Assembly: GCF_018255755.1 (NCBI RefSeq) | Contig: NZ_CP073766.1 | Location: forward strand, 6,446,501-6,510,500 | Direction: 5' to 3' | Origin: Chitinophaga sp. HK235 | GTDB lineage: Bacteria > Bacteroidota > Bacteroidia > Chitinophagales > Chitinophagaceae | Length of the DNA stretch: 64,000 bases | The notes under the pieces: model-generated | The model's database searches: none | Told to the model about the DNA's origin: nothing | Seen by the model: the letters and a program-made list of their open reading frames with translations, nothing else | Made by a program: the position numbers and the translations under genes | In this document: one piece after another, positions 61,982-64,000 of the stretch | Layout: every line of letters begins with the position of its first letter | Numbering within the stretch: the stretch's first letter is position 1

Positions 61982-62350
61982 ATGCAATACAGGTGCGCAA
62001 TAATAGATGACGAACCACTGGCGCTGGATATACTGGAAAGTTATATTCAACGGACGAATCAACTGAAGTTGATTGCGAAAACCAGTCAGCTAGCCACTAT
62101 TATACAGCTGGTAGATGAAAAAAGGGTAGACCTGGTATTGCTGGATCTCAATATGCGAGGGATCAATATGGACAGCCTGCAATACCTGCTCAGTAAGGAT
62201 TGTCGATTTATCCTGGTTACGGCATATCCCCGTGACGTACTGACGGATAAAGGCCTGGACAGCGAATTTGGCTATATAGCAAAACCAGCCAGTTACAAAC
62301 GTTTTATCAAAGAAGTGGAAAGAGTGGTCGAAGGAGTAACTCATCACTAA
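61982..62350 (+). CDS. Receiver-domain-only protein
   Basis: A 122-residue stand-alone receiver: DDEP (9-12), phospho-acceptor Asp55 in LVLLDLNMRG, the Thr of LVTAYP and Lys in YIAKPASYKRF. It is similar in style to LytTR-family receivers but has no output domain. It lies 46 bases after the precursor peptide gene and 169 bases before LanB, inside the biosynthetic locus. It may compete for phosphate from the LytS kinase or act by protein-protein contact. Confidence 0.9.
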   Translation: MQYRCAIIDDEPLALDILESYIQRTNQLKLIAKTSQLATIIQLVDEKRVDLVLLDLNMRGINMDSLQYLLSKDCRFILVTAYPRDVLTDKGLDSEFGYIAKPASYKRFIKEVERVVEGVTHH

Positions 62351-62519
62351 AATATATCATTGCCCATTGCCGGGTTTAATGGCAGGGTAGTGCAGGGCCA
62401 TCACGTCTAGCATTGGTCTGAAAATAAATCCGGTATATTTATATTTACTGGAGCTCCTGTACTACACCTGCCGTTAACCAGGCGGCTAGATGTTTTTTTG
62501 ATCAAACCGGATTGCTGTT

Positions 62520-64000
62520 ATGTCAGAACTCGTGCCACTCAACTTTTATCTGCTTCGTTTGCCCCTGCTTCCTTTTGGGAAGCCGGTTCAACTGCCGGAA
62601 GAACATATTGCTTTTGCGACAGCAATAGCTACTATCTATGAAAACCCACTTTTACAGGAAGCCATTTACCTGGCCAGCCCCGCCTTACATCAGGAAATGA
62701 TGAAATGGCTCCACTCGCCCGCCCAATCAGATACCAGACATCAGAAGTTAATCCTCGCCCTTTACCGCTACCTCCTCAGGATGAGCGTAAGGGCAACCCC
62801 ATATGGCCTTTTCGCCGGATGTGCCACCGGTACCATCACCGCTGCCCCATCCCGCCTGGAGGTGACGCCCACCCGTGTTATGCAAAAGATAACGAGGCTG
62901 GACATGGGCTATCTTTCCGAAATAGCCGCGGCCCTCGCCAAAGACCCCGAAACCCGCCAGAAGATCAGGTTTTTCCCCAACAACAGCCTCTATCTCAGCG
63001 GGGAGTCCTACCGGTATTTTGAATATCAGCAACAGGATAAAAGACGCCGTTATTTTCTCAGCGGATTTACCTGTACCCCCTACATCGCAGCAGTAGTGGT
63101 AGCTGCAGCCAAAGGTGCCTGGCTGTCTGAACTGGTGAATGTGCTCACCGAACAGGGCATCCCTGAAGCAGAAGCCACCAGATTCCTGCATCTGCTGATA
63201 GACAACCAGATATTAACCGCAGAAACAGATCCTGCCGTAACCGACAGTGATTATCTTTCGAGAATGATCAACCTGTTACAGGATGGCCCTGAACCCCCTG
63301 CCATCGTTGAACCTCTGCAGGCGATACAACAGCTGCTTCTTCATCAGCAGCACGGTATACAGCGGTATCAGCAGATCCGGGAAATAGTGCAGGCCTGTTT
63401 CCCCGCTATTGATGGAAAAGACCTGATACAATCCGATCTCTTTTTTACGCCGGCAGCCAATACGCTGAATGCCACCACCGTAAAACAACTGGTGTCAAAA
63501 TGTGCTGCGCTGGCGGTACTCACCCGGCCCGTGGAATGTGCAGACCTGGCCACCTTCCGGCAGCAGTTCTATCAGAAATTCGAAGAGCGCGAAATACCGC
63601 TGATGCAGGCACTGGACAGTGAATCCGGTATCGGCTATGGACTGGTATCCGGCGATAATTCCAGCTATACCCCGCTGATAGATGACCTGGTGATGCCCGG
63701 TCAGAAGAATGCTGGTAATATCGCATGGAACTATTACCACCGTTTTGTGATGAACAAATATCTGGATACACAGCGGCAGGGATTAACCCGTATCGATATT
63801 ACCTCCGAAGACCTGGCAGCACTGGCTTCCGAAGACCAGCAACCGGTGATGCCAGCTAGCCTGTTTCTGATGGGAGCCCTGGTGGCTGATAATGCGCAGG
63901 CCCTCGATGCCGGTGATTATTCGTTTATTCTTAAATCATTTGCCGGTCCGCAAACCTGGTCCCTGCTCGGGCGCTTTGCCGCAGGCAATGATAGCCTGGC
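62520..64000 (+). CDS. Lantibiotic dehydratase LanB, N-terminal part (cut by window end)
   Basis: The frame runs from ATG 62520 to the end of the window without a stop (493 codons seen; full LanB proteins have ~800-1000). The start MSELVPLNFYLLRLPLLPFG and the signature RMSVRATPYGLFAG (87-100) are those of the LanB N-terminal dehydratase (glutamylation) domain, as is LSGESYRYFEYQQ. LanB uses glutamyl-tRNA to activate Ser/Thr and then eliminates to give dehydro-residues. Its place behind a precursor peptide supports a ribosomal peptide locus. The elimination domain, a cyclase and transporters should lie beyond the window. Confidence 0.93.
   Translation, partial: MSELVPLNFYLLRLPLLPFGKPVQLPEEHIAFATAIATIYENPLLQEAIYLASPALHQEMMKWLHSPAQSDTRHQKLILALYRYLLRMSVRATPYGLFAGCATGTITAAPSRLEVTPTRVMQKITRLDMGYLSEIAAALAKDPETRQKIRFFPNNSLYLSGESYRYFEYQQQDKRRRYFLSGFTCTPYIAAVVVAAAKGAWLSELVNVLTEQGIPEAEATRFLHLLIDNQILTAETDPAVTDSDYLSRMINLLQDGPEPPAIVEPLQAIQQLLLHQQHGIQRYQQIREIVQACFPAIDGKDLIQSDLFFTPAANTLNATTVKQLVSKCAALAVLTRPVECADLATFRQQFYQKFEEREIPLMQALDSESGIGYGLVSGDNSSYTPLIDDLVMPGQKNAGNIAWNYYHRFVMNKYLDTQRQGLTRIDITSEDLAALASEDQQPVMPASLFLMGALVADNAQALDAGDYSFILKSFAGPQTWSLLGRFAAGNDSL

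Overview
The window looks like a chromosomal segment of a Chitinophaga-type soil Bacteroidota (family Chitinophagaceae). The evidence is three SusC/SusD pairs with lipoprotein and TonB-dependent signatures, LytS/LytTR signalling, a propeller-type one-component regulator, a DUF5686 protein, a Pls-like NRPS and a Bacteroidota-style class I lanthipeptide locus. No species call can be made from sequence reading alone.

Layout. (1) 1-3.5 kb: end of a carbohydrate locus (LacI regulator, GH88 unsaturated glucuronyl hydrolase, DUF2264). (2) 3.5-8.5 kb, minus strand: a large NRPS of the poly-lysine-synthetase (Pls) type followed by a GNAT acetyltransferase. (3) 9-13.5 kb: a SusC/SusD pair behind a long leader with repeated ACCAAAATCTG motifs. 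(4) 13.6-20.4 kb: mixed housekeeping genes (AraC/O6-methylguanine methyltransferase fusion, diheme cytochrome, RhlE-type helicase, DUF2252, KTSC protein, an SDR divergent from a GlxA-type regulator). (5) 20.4-24.0 kb: a Ro60/TROVE protein divergent from a WYL regulator. Downstream of the Ro60 gene, on its strand, is a cluster of structured RNAs: two Y RNAs with a permuted tRNA-like module (YrlA type), three shorter hairpins sharing the same Ro-stem motifs, and one tRNA-like RNA whose anticodon arm is replaced by a ~140-nt insertion. (6) 24.1-27.1 kb: M48 protease and a secreted partner. (7) 27.2-38.2 kb: a beta-glucan utilisation locus (SusC, SusD, two PKD lipoproteins, GH16) with a divergent propeller/LuxR regulator. 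(8) 38.2-46 kb: AraC and ROK regulators and a third SusC/SusD pair. (9) 46-53.6 kb: LysR and old yellow enzyme, a rhomboid-like protein lacking the usual His, a DUF5686 protein and a small YeaQ-type membrane protein. (10) 53.7-55.8 kb: an operon with a TsdA-like diheme cytochrome between two DsrE-like proteins. (11) 55.9-64.0 kb: a peptide natural-product region with an AraC regulator, a helical protein, a radical-SAM-like protein lacking its CxxxCxxC core but keeping a SPASM-like Cys cluster, LytS/LytTR, a cysteine-free lanthipeptide-like precursor, a receiver-only protein, and the N-terminal part of a LanB dehydratase cut by the window end.

The two most rewarding areas are the Ro60/Y RNA cluster (20.4-24.0 kb) and the peptide locus (56-64 kb).
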